The position numbers were made by a program, and so were the translations under genes. A stretch of 27,790 bases of DNA from Bacillota bacterium (lineage in GTDB: Bacteria; Bacillota; Clostridia; Peptostreptococcales; Anaerovoracaceae), in contig JAUNRL010000002.1 in NCBI GenBank assembly GCA_030535715.1, positions 1-27,790 on the forward strand. Reading direction: 5' to 3'. How positions within the stretch are numbered: the first letter of the stretch is position 1; the number at the start of each line of letters is the position of its first letter. The notes under the pieces are model-generated. The model was not told where the DNA came from, ran no database searches, and worked only from the letters and a program-made list of their open reading frames with translations. Below are positions 1 through 8,117 of this stretch, piece by piece.

Positions 1-180
1 AACGAAAACAAGCGCCGCTGCCGTGTACGCCAAGGTAAACAACAGAGCGGCGGTCACCGCCGGATATCCCCGCCAGAAATACAGTATCAGCAGCACAAAA
101 GCCCACCCGGCGAAGATCACCCGGTTTGCTGTCTGCCGCCGCTTCAGCCGGCCGGCAATCCGGCGGATGTTTCCCCTCAT
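1..180 (-). CDS. DUF58-type membrane protein, N-terminal part (cut by window edge)
   Basis: The first 60 codons of a gene that runs off the left edge. The visible peptide has a short basic N-terminus (MRGNIRRIAGRLKRRQ) followed by two hydrophobic stretches split by a short FWRGYP turn, the usual start of DUF58 proteins, which have two membrane helices before a von Willebrand factor A-like domain. Its ATG overlaps the TGA of the MoxR gene in an ATGA arrangement, so the two are translationally coupled. MoxR-DUF58 pairs are a well-known conserved neighbourhood, often followed by a transglutaminase-like membrane protein. The DUF58 call rests on the context and the membrane topology only, because the diagnostic C-terminal domain lies outside the window. 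Any other small membrane protein start would look the same. Confidence 0.65.
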   Translation of the reverse strand, partial: MRGNIRRIAGRLKRRQTANRVIFAGWAFVLLILYFWRGYPAVTAALLFTLAYTAAALVFV

Positions 181-1112
181 TGCTTCAGCTGGGGCAGAGG
201 CACATCGTTCAGGATTTCGGCGATGATGCTCTCCTTATCCTTTCCCTGCACCCCCGCCCGGGTATGCAGCATGATCCGGTGTCTGGCCACGTCGGGGAAG
301 ACGGCCCAGATGTCCTGAGGGATCACGAACTCCCTGCCCTGCACATAGGCCCACGCCTGAGCCATGCCCGTCAGGGACAGAGCGCCCCGGGGGCTGATGC
401 CCAGCCGGATCAGGTCGTGCTCCCGGCTTCTGCGGCAAAGGGCGGTGATGTAACCGTAGATTAGGTCGTGAATGAATACCTCCCGGGCCTCGCTGCGCAT
501 AGCCATCACATCCTCCGCCCCGGCTACTCGCGCGATGTTCTGCAGGGGATCCGTCTTCTTGCGGTCCTTCAGAATGTTGATCTCCGCCTCTTCGTCGGGA
601 TACCCGATGGACAACTGGATCATGAAGCGATCCAGCTGTGCCTCGGGGAGCATCTGCGTTCCCGCCGTGCCGATGGGATTCTGTGTGGCGATCACCACGA
701 AGGGCTCAGGCACCTTCCACGTCTTCCCATCCACGGTGATGCTTCCCTCCTGCATGACTTCCAGGAGAGAAGACTGTGTTTTGCTTGATGTCCGGTTGAT
801 TTCGTCCGCCAGCAGGATGTTGCACATGGCCGTACCGGGGCGGTAGACGAACTTTTCGCTCTTCCTGCTGTACACGGTAAAGCCGGTGATATCCGAGGGA
901 ACCACATCCGGCGTGAACTGGACACGGTTAAACTGCAGATCCATGGCCCGGCTGAAGGCGAGGGCCAGCGTCGTTTTGCCGACCCCCGGAATATCCTCCA
1001 GCAGAATGTGCCCGCCGGCAATGATCACCGTCAGGACCTTTCGTATGATTTCCTCTTTTCCCAGAATGGCCTTCCCCGCTTCCGCTTCGATGGCGTAGAT
1101 GATCTCATGCAT
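177..1112 (-). CDS. MoxR family AAA+ ATPase
   Basis: A cytoplasmic AAA+ ATPase of 311 residues, the normal MoxR length. The Walker A motif is DIPGVGKT (residues 40-47) and Walker B is LLADEINR (about 100-107), followed by the family hallmark QSSLLEVMQEG, the sensor-1 stretch VIATQNPIG and PEAQLDRF. The C-terminal half is the helical lid domain. MoxR ATPases are thought to act as chaperones that help assemble or activate partner proteins with von Willebrand A domains, and the coupled DUF58-type gene downstream fits that. An SD-like AAGGAG lies about 11 nt before the ATG. The preceding B12-riboswitch gene stops only 27 bp upstream with no terminator between, so this ATPase may sit in the same cobalamin-responsive transcript. 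The true substrate is unknown. Confidence 0.93.
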   Translation of the reverse strand: MHEIIYAIEAEAGKAILGKEEIIRKVLTVIIAGGHILLEDIPGVGKTTLALAFSRAMDLQFNRVQFTPDVVPSDITGFTVYSRKSEKFVYRPGTAMCNILLADEINRTSSKTQSSLLEVMQEGSITVDGKTWKVPEPFVVIATQNPIGTAGTQMLPEAQLDRFMIQLSIGYPDEEAEINILKDRKKTDPLQNIARVAGAEDVMAMRSEAREVFIHDLIYGYITALCRRSREHDLIRLGISPRGALSLTGMAQAWAYVQGREFVIPQDIWAVFPDVARHRIMLHTRAGVQGKDKESIIAEILNDVPLPQLKQ

Positions 1113-1139
1113 GATGACGGATGCTCCTTTGTGTTGACT

Positions 1140-2762
1140 TTACCGGATTACCTTTACTTTCTTGCCGGCGTTCTTCCCGGTGAAGATCTTCCTGTACTTC
1201 TTCACGTACTTCCTGTTCATCTTCTTGCCGCCGACTTTGACCTTGACGGTCGTGACCGCGGAGCCCTTCAGGGAGCCCCTGACGGCCTTCTTCTTCAGCT
1301 TCTTGGACTTGACCTCCAGGGTGGTCACGTTGCCGTACTTATTGAAAGCGCCCTTGTTGATCTTCCTGACCTTCTTGCCGATAACGAAGGTGGTTACAAA
1401 CGGGGAGGATCCACCTGCACTGGCAACGGCTTTTTCTACCGTTCCGGCACTGATGGTTTTTGCGTTGAGGGTGACAGTTTTAACCGATTTCACCCCGGCC
1501 AGCGGATCGACAACGGTAACAGTACAATGAGGTGCCACGATTTTTCCATCACCATACTCCCCTTCAGCTTTTCCGGTTGCGGAGATTTCGAAGATTCCGG
1601 TCTCGTTGAGAGAAAGGCTGACCGTCCCCTTGTTGTCCATTTTTACTCCGCTGATTCGTGTGAGCCTGCCGTTTTTGTCCATCTTCGCCGCAATGATTTC
1701 CGCGTTCTTCGCACTCTTCAGTGCTTCTGTTTTGCCATTCCAGTTAACCCGCTTAAGATTAAGCTTAAAGCTTTCTCCCATGTTAACGGTAATCTCATCT
1801 TCATTGAAGCAGGTTGCAACATCATTCCAGCCATTCCGGTTCATAAAGTGATCATACCGGTCGCCGTCTTTCAGGGTGGTATGGTAAGCCGAGCCTGCCA
1901 TCGAAAGATCGTTGTTGACAAAGTAAACCTGGTTGTTTGTAGTTACACTGAAGCATTTGGTGATCCATCCACCCGTCCCAATGACAAGATAATCCTTTGC
2001 TGATGTTTTAGAAAAAGCATTGCCGTATTTCTGGGCATGCAGTGTGTACAGTACGTCGGCAACGGTAATCTTATCTCCATTTCCGGCCTCCCGGTCACCC
2101 ATATCTCCATAATTCTCCGCTGCCTTGCTGGATACACGAATTCTCTGCGGAACAACGTCAAACTGATCCGCCGCTGCGAAGTTCCGAACCGCAACCTTAA
2201 TCGTTCCGGTAACCTCTTTTGGTTCAGTAACTTTGACCGTTGCATAGGGAGTCACGAAGTGGTTGTCGAGAGGGTTTTCGCCATACGCACTGACTTCCAG
2301 GGTGTAATCTCCCAGCTGAAGGTCAGTGAATTTGGCATTTCCGTCTCCATCTGCTGTTGCCGTTTGAACGGTTTCACCCTGCTCGTTTTTCATGGCTACT
2401 ACAGCATCTTCCGATTCGAGCAGGCCACCGTTACCCGTCATCTTATCGAAGGCATACGCGGCGTTTACATTAACGGTCAATGATTCTCCCTGAAATGCCT
2501 CATAGGCCATCTGATCCTGATCATCCGCATAGGACACTCCCCCAAAGACCGGCATGAACGCCAACACCATGGCTAGGGAAAGCCCCACTGCCGTGATACG
2601 TTTTCGTAATTGCTTCATAACCTTCTTGCCGATGATGATCGCGGTTACATACCGGCTGGATCCACCTGCAGCGGTCACCGCACTATCCACCGTACCGGCG
2701 CTGATGTTTTCGCATTCGGCGTACCGGATCCCTGGCCTGTACAATAACGTTTCTTTTGTCAT
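1140..2762 (-). CDS. secreted DUF4430-like (transcobalamin C-terminal-like) protein with BspA-type C-terminal module
   Basis: Start taken at the ATG with a strong AAGGAGGTG (540 codons). An alternative ATG at 2618 begins a textbook signal peptide (MKQLRKRITAVGLSLAMVLA, cleavage near SYADD) but has only a close-spaced AAGAAGG. Numbering from that second ATG, residues about 45-130 look like a beta-sandwich. Residues 138-258 resemble DUF4430: a TVADVL-type element, GGWITKC, VYFVNN and LKDGDRYDHF. An Ig-like stretch and a Lys-rich module ending KKVKVIR follow. DUF4430 is related to the C-terminal domain of animal transcobalamin and intrinsic factor, and the gene sits behind a cobalamin riboswitch, so a surface role in corrinoid capture is inferred. 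The first 48 residues after the 2762 ATG contain a second copy of part of the C-terminal module. The DUF4430 call is by pattern and moderate. Confidence 0.75.
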   Translation of the reverse strand: MTKETLLYRPGIRYAECENISAGTVDSAVTAAGGSSRYVTAIIIGKKVMKQLRKRITAVGLSLAMVLAFMPVFGGVSYADDQDQMAYEAFQGESLTVNVNAAYAFDKMTGNGGLLESEDAVVAMKNEQGETVQTATADGDGNAKFTDLQLGDYTLEVSAYGENPLDNHFVTPYATVKVTEPKEVTGTIKVAVRNFAAADQFDVVPQRIRVSSKAAENYGDMGDREAGNGDKITVADVLYTLHAQKYGNAFSKTSAKDYLVIGTGGWITKCFSVTTNNQVYFVNNDLSMAGSAYHTTLKDGDRYDHFMNRNGWNDVATCFNEDEITVNMGESFKLNLKRVNWNGKTEALKSAKNAEIIAAKMDKNGRLTRISGVKMDNKGTVSLSLNETGIFEISATGKAEGEYGDGKIVAPHCTVTVVDPLAGVKSVKTVTLNAKTISAGTVEKAVASAGGSSPFVTTFVIGKKVRKINKGAFNKYGNVTTLEVKSKKLKKKAVRGSLKGSAVTTVKVKVGGKKMNRKYVKKYRKIFTGKNAGKKVKVIR

Positions 2763-2766
2763 AAGA

Positions 2767-2775
2767 CACCTCCTT
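2767..2775 (-). promoter_or_regulatory. strong Shine-Dalgarno deciding the upstream start at 2762
   Basis: On the minus strand AAGGAGGTG lies 4 nt before ATG ACA AAA. It is far stronger than the AAGAAGG that sits 2 nt before the signal-peptide ATG at 2618. It therefore argues that ribosomes begin upstream of the signal peptide. Confidence 0.7.
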
Positions 2776-2805
2776 TTTCTCACCTGCGGTGAGTGAGGAA
2801 CGTAC

Positions 2806-2840
2806 ACAAAAAAACCACAGTCACTTTCGACTGCAGCCCG
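2806..2840 (-). terminator. intrinsic terminator downstream of the cobalamin riboswitch
   Basis: On the minus strand a hairpin of about 8 pairs, with core CAGTC / GACTG and loop GAAAGT, is followed directly by a run of seven T. It lies between the riboswitch core and the SD of the DUF4430 gene, as expected of the expression platform of a transcription-attenuating riboswitch that switches off when B12 is bound. Confidence 0.7.
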
Positions 2841-2899
2841 TTTTCGCCACATCATCAATTTATGCCCGCTCTCTCGCCTCTGTGTTCACCGCACAGATC

Positions 2900-3090
2900 A
2901 AGAACCATATTCCATGCAGGTCTCCTGGCTCATAGATCTTCACCTTCGTTCTCCTTCCCAGCCGGTTGCATCCCTGCGACATGGATGATACTCAGCCAGT
3001 GGATTGCCTTTGCAGTGAACGAGGATTCCCTAAACACAGTGGCGGGACCGCTCAGGCTTCTCTCCTGATTCCCTCTTAGCCCCCAAATCA
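2900..3090 (-). promoter_or_regulatory. cobalamin riboswitch
   Basis: Read on the minus strand, the leader carries the conserved cobalamin riboswitch boxes in the right order. First comes AGGGAATCAGG with its partner GCCTGA, then GCGGTCCCGCCACTGTG, a peripheral arm containing CCACTGG and GGGAAGG, then GAGCCAGGAGACCTGC (the B12 box). The order, spacing (about 180 nt) and box sequences match the class closely. It lies about 30 nt downstream of the predicted transcription start and upstream of an intrinsic terminator. It should reduce expression of the DUF4430 gene, and possibly moxR, when adenosylcobalamin or a related corrinoid is plentiful. Exact ends are approximate. Confidence 0.93.
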
Positions 3091-3127
3091 ATGGAAGAAC
3101 ACGGAATATTTCTATATTGTCGGGAAT

Positions 3128-3156
3128 ATTCTAACCCTTTCTGTTGGTAAAGTCAA
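3128..3156 (-). promoter_or_regulatory. sigma-A promoter for the riboswitch operon
   Basis: On the minus strand TTGACT (3156-3151), a 17-nt spacer and TAGAAT (3133-3128). Transcription would start near 3120, just ahead of the riboswitch. There is also a weak GGAA/TTCC hairpin with six T at about 3163-3184, a possible poor terminator for the preceding TIM-barrel gene. Confidence 0.75.
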
Positions 3157-3196
3157 TTGCACAAAAAATGGAAGTTCTTTTCCCGCTGCGCTCAAC

Positions 3197-3958
3197 TCAC
3201 CGGTCCAGCAGCCAGCGGATGGAGTCGTGGCAGTCGCGGCTTTCGATGGTGAGCGTAGTGTCCGGGGGACAGCAGGCATCCACGGCGCGGAGAACTTCTT
3301 CCATGTCCAGAGTTCCCTCCGTCAGAGGCTGGTGGAGGTCATGAATCCCGTCGTTGTTGTGCAGGTGGAGATGACGGATCCGGGAACCCAGGGTTTCGAT
3401 CCACTCCGGAACGCTTGTCTCTGAGATGGCATTGACATGGCCCACGTCCAGGCAGATCTTCATGCGGGGGTCGTCCACGCCGTCCACGATGTCCAAAAGC
3501 AACGCCGGCTTTTCGTCCATGACGTTTTCCAGAAGGAGCAGAAAATCCTCCGGCTTGTCCTGCAGGAATTCCTGCCAGAAACCGATGGACTCCTTCACCT
3601 GCCAGCGGGGATCAAAGATCAAGGGGATGTAGCCGGTGTGGACGACCATACAGGTAAGACCCAGGGCGAGCATTCCCGCCGCAGCCTGATCAAAGCGAGT
3701 GCGGGTCAGATCCCGGAAGCGGTGATCGAAGGCGGCCGGCGCCAGGTCGGTGAAAGGGCCGTGCACGATTGCCTTTGCCGGGAGGCAGATCCCGCAGCGC
3801 TCAGCCTGCCGGCGCATCCGGGTTAGAGTGTCATCGATTGTCTCCTCGTCCAGCCACCTGGAAATGCAGAACTGATTGAATTCGATCCCGATGCCGTAGA
3901 AGGCGATCTCCTTCGCCGCGTTATGGGAAAAGGTGGACAGAAATATGTCTCGGTTCAT
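3197..3958 (-). CDS. xylose isomerase-like TIM barrel protein (sugar phosphate isomerase/epimerase family)
   Basis: A 253-residue cytoplasmic protein of the AP_endonuc_2 / xylose isomerase-like TIM barrel superfamily (PF01261). Candidate divalent-metal ligands appear in the expected order: H107 in VVHTGY, E144 in LLLLENV, D171 and H174 in KICLDVGH, H198/H200 in RHLHLHNNDG, and E239 in LTIES. The HNNDG..HD..P..EGTLD segment is typical of isomerases/epimerases of this fold, and also occurs in endonuclease IV-like proteins. An AAGGAG SD lies 7 nt before the ATG. It is the last gene of the 10105-3197 run, 62 bp after the SUV3-like helicase. The substrate cannot be told from sequence; a role in sugar or inositol catabolism is not supported by the neighbours. 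Confidence 0.82.
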   Translation of the reverse strand: MNRDIFLSTFSHNAAKEIAFYGIGIEFNQFCISRWLDEETIDDTLTRMRRQAERCGICLPAKAIVHGPFTDLAPAAFDHRFRDLTRTRFDQAAAGMLALGLTCMVVHTGYIPLIFDPRWQVKESIGFWQEFLQDKPEDFLLLLENVMDEKPALLLDIVDGVDDPRMKICLDVGHVNAISETSVPEWIETLGSRIRHLHLHNNDGIHDLHQPLTEGTLDMEEVLRAVDACCPPDTTLTIESRDCHDSIRWLLDR

Positions 3959-4020
3959 TATTGTTCTCCTTTTTGCTGCCTTTGCATTCAGAATGACTGC
4001 CCCCCCAATGGAGGCTGGGG

Positions 4021-5631
4021 TTAACGCCTTCTGCGGCGACGGGAATTTCTTCGTTTATTGCGTTTTCCGCCCTGGCCCGAACCGCGCTTGCCGGAGAAGC
4101 CGCCCTGGCCCGAGCCGCGCTTCCGCCGATGGCCGCCGTAGCAGCGGTCGCAGATGCCCCAGGGCCAGTCGGCGGGCAGGGACCGGCCGCAGCGGGAGCA
4201 GCGGCGGCGCAGGGTACGCTTGTCTTCCAGGAGAAACTGGTTGATCTTATCGCAGAGTTCCTGCTTCTCCTCCATGCGGGGATCCTCAATTCCGATCCGG
4301 CGCAGGAGCTGGTGGCGAACGTCCAGGGCCTTGTACTGCAGCTCGCACCCTTCCAGCGTATCGGTGTCGAATATGGGCACTTCCGGTTCGGCACCGACAC
4401 TGATGGCGATGACGCTCTCCAGCCAGTAGAGGACCAGCCGTTCGTTCTTGATGTCCATGGGACAGGTGATCAGCTCATAGAGCAGCTGACGGGGAAGCTG
4501 GCGAGCGATCTTTTCACCCAGTTCCTTCAGCAGGAACATGGCCTCGGTCATGTCCTCCCGGGAAAAACCGGACACACCCGGAAGCCGCTGCCACTCGTCG
4601 AAGAGCCTCCAGAAAGTGAAATCAGTGTCCACGGCTTCCTTCGGGAAGGGTATGGTGACCACCTGCAGCGGCCTGCCCGTCCTGCGCAGGGCCTCCTCCA
4701 CTGTCTCCGGCTTTTCCATAGCCAGCACCTCACCGCGGTCGTAAATCCCGTAGCGGCCGGCCCGGCCGGCGATCTGCCGGATCTCGCTGCCGTTCAGAAT
4801 CCGGTCGTCCTCTCCGTCGAACTTGGTGACCTCTCGGAAGATGATCCGCCGGATGGGCAGGGAGATGCCCATGCCGATGGCGTCGGTGGAGACGACCACC
4901 GTGTTCTCCCCGGATGCGAACTTACGCACCTCCTCCCGTCGGGATGCGGGAGGCAGAGCGCCGTAGATCACACTGGCTTTCTTGCCCATCTGCTGCAGCT
5001 CGCCGGCGGTCTGCAGGACGGATCTGCGGGAAAAGACAATCACCGCGTCGCCGTCCTTAACTTCATTCATGCTTTCCATCCGGCCGGTGTAAACCAGAGG
5101 TGCCAGCCGCTCATGGCGCTGTATTTCATACTGACCGTCGAAGCCCTCGATAATCCGGCAGATCAGCTGCTCCGCGTCCGGGGAGAGGCAGATGTGCACC
5201 TCGGCCGCGTCCACGAGGAAGATGGTCTTGGTCCAGTTTCCTCCCCGGTGGGGATCCGCGATCATCTGGGCCTCGTCGATAACCGCCACATCGTAGCGCT
5301 TCCGGTAGTCACACAGTTCAATGGTGGAAGCCGTAAGCTGCGCCCCGGGCACCCGGATGAACTCCTCCCCCGTCAGCAGCTCGCACAGCGCGCCGGCGGC
5401 GTTGAGGGTATCAAACATCTCCAGGGCAAGAAGCCGCAGCGGGCCAAGATAAACGCCGATTTTCGCCTTCTTCAGAGCCTGCAGGGCGTCATAGGTTTTG
5501 CCGGAATTGGTCGGGCCCACATGAAGAACGAACCGGCGGTCCAGCCAGCGGGCTTTCTCCTGGTATTCGGCGATATCGAAGTTCTGCAGGAAGGTTACGA
5601 TATCGCTGTTTGCTCTTCTTCCTTTACTCAT
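4021..5631 (-). CDS. SUV3-like superfamily 2 RNA helicase with zinc-binding and Arg/Gly-rich tail
   Basis: 536 residues. The helicase core matches the SUV3/SUPV3L1 branch: Walker A GPTNSGKT (39-46) and LGPLRLLALE, then TGEE, Walker B as VIDEAQMIAD (DEAQ at 119-122), VIYGALPPASR, VVSTDAIGMGISLPI and QIAGRAGRYG. SUV3 is the helicase of the mitochondrial RNA degradosome, and bacterial members are much less studied. After the core comes a four-cysteine motif (C478, C481, C494, C497) and a tail with two GSGQGG repeats ending in a run of arginines, probably an RNA-binding extension. The ATG overlaps the end of the MATE gene by 8 bp, so it is coupled to it. A role in RNA turnover or RNP remodelling is inference. 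Confidence 0.87.
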   Translation of the reverse strand: MSKGRRANSDIVTFLQNFDIAEYQEKARWLDRRFVLHVGPTNSGKTYDALQALKKAKIGVYLGPLRLLALEMFDTLNAAGALCELLTGEEFIRVPGAQLTASTIELCDYRKRYDVAVIDEAQMIADPHRGGNWTKTIFLVDAAEVHICLSPDAEQLICRIIEGFDGQYEIQRHERLAPLVYTGRMESMNEVKDGDAVIVFSRRSVLQTAGELQQMGKKASVIYGALPPASRREEVRKFASGENTVVVSTDAIGMGISLPIRRIIFREVTKFDGEDDRILNGSEIRQIAGRAGRYGIYDRGEVLAMEKPETVEEALRRTGRPLQVVTIPFPKEAVDTDFTFWRLFDEWQRLPGVSGFSREDMTEAMFLLKELGEKIARQLPRQLLYELITCPMDIKNERLVLYWLESVIAISVGAEPEVPIFDTDTLEGCELQYKALDVRHQLLRRIGIEDPRMEEKQELCDKINQFLLEDKRTLRRRCSRCGRSLPADWPWGICDRCYGGHRRKRGSGQGGFSGKRGSGQGGKRNKRRNSRRRRRR

Positions 5632-7018
5632 CGAGTCCCCCGATCATGTTGTTCATCCACTTCCGGCTCAGGTACCGGCGGGTCAGGATCACACCCTTGA
5701 CCACGCCCTCGGTCTTGACGGCCAGCACCGCCAGGTAAACGGGCCAGTGCAGCATCAGCGATGTAATGAACGCCAGGGGCACGCCGATCAGCCAGATGGC
5801 GCTTACCTCGGTGATCATGGCGAACCGGGTATCTCCTCCGCAGCGAAGACACCCGGTAACCTGCACCGCATTGTACACCTCCATGAACAGCGTCGCCGCA
5901 TAAACGACGAGGATCCGCCAGGCATCCGTCTCTCCCTCGACGGTGAAGTCAAACAGCCCGAGGACAGGTCGCCCGAAGAGAACCGTCAGGCCGCCGAGAA
6001 CCAGTCCGACCATAATGCCGATTCTCAGCAAAATCGCCGACATCTTCCAGGCCTCTTCCAACTTCTCTTCGCCCAGCTTCTGGCCCACGAGAATCAGCAC
6101 TGCGTCGCCCACGCTGAAGGCCGCCATGGAGAACAGGCTGTTGATGGTATTGCAGGCCTGTACAGCAGCTCCCGCGGAAATGCTGATTCGGGCAAAAGCC
6201 GCCACATACAGGGCTGTACCCAGTCCCCACATGGTTTCGTTGATGGTCGTCGGCAGGGCGTTTTTCACGATGCACAAAGCCAACCCCCGCTTAAATCCGA
6301 AGAACTCCTGCAGGGGGCCGGCGATCACATTCCGACGGACGAACACCAGATAGAAGATGATGCCGAATTCCACCGTTCGGGAGATCACCGTGGCCAGCGC
6401 CGCGCCGGCGATCCCCATGGCCGGCATCCCAAAAGCACCGTAGATCAGCACGTAATTCATGAAGGTGTTCAAGCACAAGGCGGAGGCGCTTGCGATCAGC
6501 GGCCGCATGGTTTGCTGGGTTGCCCGCAGCGCCACGGTGAAAGCCTGGGTCAGAGGCACCAAGAGGAAGGTGGGCGCCCCGATCCGCACATAGACCGCTC
6601 CGGTTTCGATCACCTCGGGAAAACGGGTGAAGATCTGCAGCAGATACTCCGGAAAAAGCTCCGCCGCCAGAAAGAACGTCAGCCCCACGCCAAAGGCCAC
6701 GCATAAGGTGAAGCCGGTGGTCCTGCGGATGTTGACGTAATCACGCACACCGTAGAACTGGGAAATGAAGGTGGCCGCCCCGCTGGCAAAGCCGAAGACG
6801 AACATCCAGTAAATGAAAAAAATCTGGACCGATACACCCACCGCATTCAGAGGGAGTTCTCCCAGATGTCCGATCATCAGGTTGTCCACCAGATTCAGAC
6901 TGGAGCCGATCAGGCTCTGTGCCGCAATGGGCGCGGCAACGACAGCTACGGTCTTCAGGAATTTCCGCAGCTGCAGATCATTCAGATTTTCGTTTTTTTC
7001 TCCTTGACTTCTGTTCAT
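5624..7018 (-). CDS. MATE family efflux transporter
   Basis: A 464-residue polytopic membrane protein with about 12 hydrophobic segments in two halves, the MATE (MatE, PF01554) layout. Typical sequence is seen in the first half (NLVDNLMIGHLGELPLNAVG, FGFASGAATFISQFYG) and in the repeat-like second half (SAGAAVQACNTINSLFSMAAFSVGDA). Members export cationic drugs or metabolites using sodium or proton gradients. The substrate here is unknown. The chosen ATG lies 41 bp inside the preceding TagO/WecA gene. An SD-like AAGGAG falls a few codons after this ATG, so a start further in cannot be excluded, but no good in-frame ATG follows it. The end overlaps the helicase start. Confidence 0.9.
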   Translation of the reverse strand: MNRSQGEKNENLNDLQLRKFLKTVAVVAAPIAAQSLIGSSLNLVDNLMIGHLGELPLNAVGVSVQIFFIYWMFVFGFASGAATFISQFYGVRDYVNIRRTTGFTLCVAFGVGLTFFLAAELFPEYLLQIFTRFPEVIETGAVYVRIGAPTFLLVPLTQAFTVALRATQQTMRPLIASASALCLNTFMNYVLIYGAFGMPAMGIAGAALATVISRTVEFGIIFYLVFVRRNVIAGPLQEFFGFKRGLALCIVKNALPTTINETMWGLGTALYVAAFARISISAGAAVQACNTINSLFSMAAFSVGDAVLILVGQKLGEEKLEEAWKMSAILLRIGIMVGLVLGGLTVLFGRPVLGLFDFTVEGETDAWRILVVYAATLFMEVYNAVQVTGCLRCGGDTRFAMITEVSAIWLIGVPLAFITSLMLHWPVYLAVLAVKTEGVVKGVILTRRYLSRKWMNNMIGGLDE

Positions 7019-8117
7019 CCCCCAGGTCTTCCCTCAATATTCTCTGTCCCTTCAGCCGGATGTTGTTCTTGCCCGTATCCGTCAGGATGACACCGATAAT
7101 CATGGCTACCACCGCCAGCAGTCCCAGGCACTCGACGAACAGTCCTCTGCTGTAAAGAACCGCGACCACGCCCATGATGCCGCTGACGCTGTACATCAGG
7201 AGCACAGCCCGGCGCTGGCCGAAACCGGCTCGCATGATCTTGTGATGGAGGTGATCCTTGTCTGCCGTTCCGAGGGACTGATGCCGGGAAGTCCGGCGGA
7301 TGATGGCAAGAACGGTGTCAATGATCGGCAGTCCGAGGACCAGCGCCGGCATGAGTACCACCATGATGGTCGCGCTCTTCACGGTTCCGGAAACGGAAAA
7401 GGCCGCGATGGCGAAGCCCAGCAGCTGGGATCCAGAATCTCCCATAAAGATCTTCGCCGGATGAAAATTAAAGGGCAGGAATCCCGCTGCCGAGCCGGCC
7501 ACGGCCATCATGACCATCGTGGGCACTGCGTATCCGTGGATATACGCTACATACGCAATGCAGAGCGCGGAGATGGCTGAAATTCCCGCAGCGAGGCCGT
7601 CCAGTCCGTCGATCAGATTGACGGAATTGGTGATGGCCACCAGCCAGAGGACAGTTACGATATAGTCCACTACCCCGCCCACGATGACGCTGTTGCCAAA
7701 CATGCCGGGATCAATTCCCAGGAAATCTTCCATGAAGGTAATCCGCACGAAGGTGATGCGCACACCAAGAGCGAACACCACCGTTGCGGCCAGAATCTGT
7801 CCACTGAATTTGACCGCCGGTTTCAGGTTTTTCAGATCATCGATCAGTCCGAGTACGAACATGCTCGTGCACCCGATCATGATCGCGGAAACACCTCTGG
7901 CATGAACGGCAAAAAAAGCCAGAGAGACCATCATCCCCAGATAGATGGCCGAGCCGCCGAAACGGGGCATCGGCTTGTTGTGCACTCTGCGGCTATCCTT
8001 TGGTATGTCCATCACGCCGATAATCGGCGCGAACCAGATGGCGAAGGGTGTCGCTGCCGCCGCAACGAGAGCGGCAACGATGAACGGGCCCCACACGATG
8101 GTACTTGTCGCTGTCAA
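6978..8117 (-). CDS. tagO: undecaprenyl-phosphate GlcNAc-1-phosphate transferase (TagO/WecA/RgpG family)
   Basis: A 379-residue integral membrane glycosyl-1-phosphate transferase of the MraY/WecA family. It puts GlcNAc-1-P on undecaprenyl phosphate to start teichoic acid or other wall glycopolymers. Visible motifs are [13 protein letters not shown] (43-55), [11 protein letters not shown] (90-100), NLIDGLDGL (167-175), [15 protein letters not shown] (216-230) and the cytoplasmic HLHHK (289-293). These separate it from MraY proper, which would act on UDP-MurNAc-pentapeptide. About ten membrane helices and a basic, charged C-terminus are present. The ATG overlaps the dCMP deaminase stop by 4 bp. 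No other wall polymer genes lie nearby, so which polymer it primes is unknown. The symbol is a family label. Confidence 0.9.
   Translation of the reverse strand: MTATSTIVWGPFIVAALVAAAATPFAIWFAPIIGVMDIPKDSRRVHNKPMPRFGGSAIYLGMMVSLAFFAVHARGVSAIMIGCTSMFVLGLIDDLKNLKPAVKFSGQILAATVVFALGVRITFVRITFMEDFLGIDPGMFGNSVIVGGVVDYIVTVLWLVAITNSVNLIDGLDGLAAGISAISALCIAYVAYIHGYAVPTMVMMAVAGSAAGFLPFNFHPAKIFMGDSGSQLLGFAIAAFSVSGTVKSATIMVVLMPALVLGLPIIDTVLAIIRRTSRHQSLGTADKDHLHHKIMRAGFGQRRAVLLMYSVSGIMGVVAVLYSRGLFVECLGLLAVVAMIIGVILTDTGKNNIRLKGQRILREDLGDEQKSRRKKRKSE

Noticed and set aside
2793-3068. Open frame on the plus strand across the cobalamin riboswitch
   Set aside because: The region is explained by the minus-strand riboswitch and terminator; the peptide has no recognisable features.
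4129-5700. 523-codon open frame on the plus strand opposite the SUV3-like helicase
   Set aside because: The minus frame carries every helicase motif; the plus frame is a composition artefact.
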